Assembly: GCA_964426945.1 (NCBI GenBank)
Contig: CAYRSS010000099.1
Coordinates: forward strand, 1 to 6,929
Source: CAYRSS01 sp964426945
Lineage (GTDB): Bacteria; Planctomycetota; Phycisphaerae; UBA1845
DNA: 6,929 bases
Direction of reading: 5' to 3'
Made by a program: the position numbers and the translations under genes. Numbering within the stretch: position 1 is the stretch's first letter; the number at the start of each line of letters is the position of its first letter. This document shows positions 6,740 through 6,929 of the stretch, piece by piece. The notes below the pieces were generated by a model. It saw nothing but the letters and a program-made list of their open reading frames with translations. It was not told the DNA's origin and did not search any database.

Positions 6740-6784
6740 AAAAAAGGAAAGCGGGCCTCGATCCCCGATGGATCGAAGCCCGCT
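6740..6784 (-). terminator. Rho-independent terminator, minus strand, between the right-edge gene and the GH20 gene
   Basis: Positions 6750-6764 and 6770-6784 pair as a 15-bp stem with one C-A mismatch (6757 with 6777) and a 5-base loop (6765-6769). On the minus strand the stem is followed by TTCCTTTTTT (6749-6740), the classical U-tract. It would end transcripts from the gene whose stop codon is at 6838-6840, about 54 bp upstream. Its U-tract ends only 29 nt before the hexosaminidase ATG at 6710. Confidence 0.85.
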
Positions 6785-6795
6785 ATGTACCCCGG

Positions 6796-6822
6796 ACGGC
6801 CCGGCCTATCCAGCCGGGCCGT
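6796..6822. repeat. Perfect 10-bp GC-rich hairpin next to the terminator
   Basis: ACGGCCCGGC (6796-6805) and GCCGGGCCGT (6813-6822) are exact inverted copies around a 7-base loop. There is no T-run beside it on either strand, so it is not a terminator alone. It lies 11 bp from the terminator stem and 15 bp beyond the upstream stop codon. It may stabilise the 3' end of that transcript or assist termination. Confidence 0.6.
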
Positions 6823-6837
6823 TCAACGCTCTCCACC

Positions 6838-6929
6838 TTACTGCTCGCCCACCCTCACACCCAGCGCATCACGATGCGACAGCGCGGTTGATCCCGGCGT
6901 GAAGAAGTCGGTCAGGAGCTTCTCCGGCG
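6838..6929 (-). CDS. C-terminal tail of an unidentified protein, N-terminus beyond the right edge
   Basis: In the frame starting at 6927 on the minus strand there are 29 codons and then a TAA stop (6840-6838). The tail includes LLTDFFTPGSTALSHRD and ends LGVRVGEQ. The balanced composition and the strong terminator 54 bp downstream support a genuine gene end. Of the other two minus-strand frames, one stops almost at once and the other after 18 codons. I do not recognise the family from so short a tail, so no function is proposed. Confidence 0.5.
   Translation of the reverse strand, partial: PEKLLTDFFTPGSTALSHRDALGVRVGEQ

Overview
The window is GC-rich (clearly above 60% over most of its length) bacterial chromosomal DNA. 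It carries four well-supported genes, one of which runs off the left edge, and a short gene tail at the right edge. There is no RNA gene, insertion sequence, CRISPR array or phage gene. The combination of a membrane-anchored type I phosphodiesterase-like phosphatase with an 'AYVGPGAG' N-terminus, a long pyrophosphate-type phosphofructokinase and a GH20 hexosaminidase without an export signal resembles Planctomycetota (Phycisphaerae-like) or related environmental lineages. This is a weak inference from protein style and not a taxonomic proof.

Layout, left to right. (1) Positions 1-1110, minus strand: alkaline-phosphatase-superfamily protein, C-terminus beyond the left edge. (2) 1111-1259: 149-bp gap with a weak possible promoter and a C8/G8 run. 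(3) 1260-1670, minus strand: PadR-family repressor. (4) 1671-1737: 67-bp divergent control region with TATCG/CGATA inverted repeats. (5) 1738-2976, plus strand: ChrA-type two-domain chromate-family transporter, starting at GTG. (6) 2977-3244: 268-bp gap with a good sigma70-like promoter whose -10 box lies in a 16-bp inverted repeat. (7) 3245-4597, plus strand: pyrophosphate-type phosphofructokinase. (8) 4598-4697: 100-bp convergent gap in which I see no convincing terminator. (9) 4698-6710, minus strand: GH20 beta-N-acetylhexosaminidase. (10) 6711-6837: strong rho-independent terminator on the minus strand plus a second perfect hairpin. (11) 6838-6929, minus strand: C-terminal tail of an unidentified gene.

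How the parts relate. The divergent PadR/ChrA pair looks like a self-contained regulator-transporter module. The phosphofructokinase appears to be a single-gene unit with its own promoter. The hexosaminidase starts only about 30 nt after a strong terminator, so its expression signals are unusual. The phosphatase is in the same direction as padR but separated by 149 bp, so co-transcription is possible but not required. Nothing here is a clear case of a new multi-gene system. The points most worth checking are the candidate PadR operator, the operator-like repeat over the phosphofructokinase promoter, and the terminator close to the hexosaminidase start.
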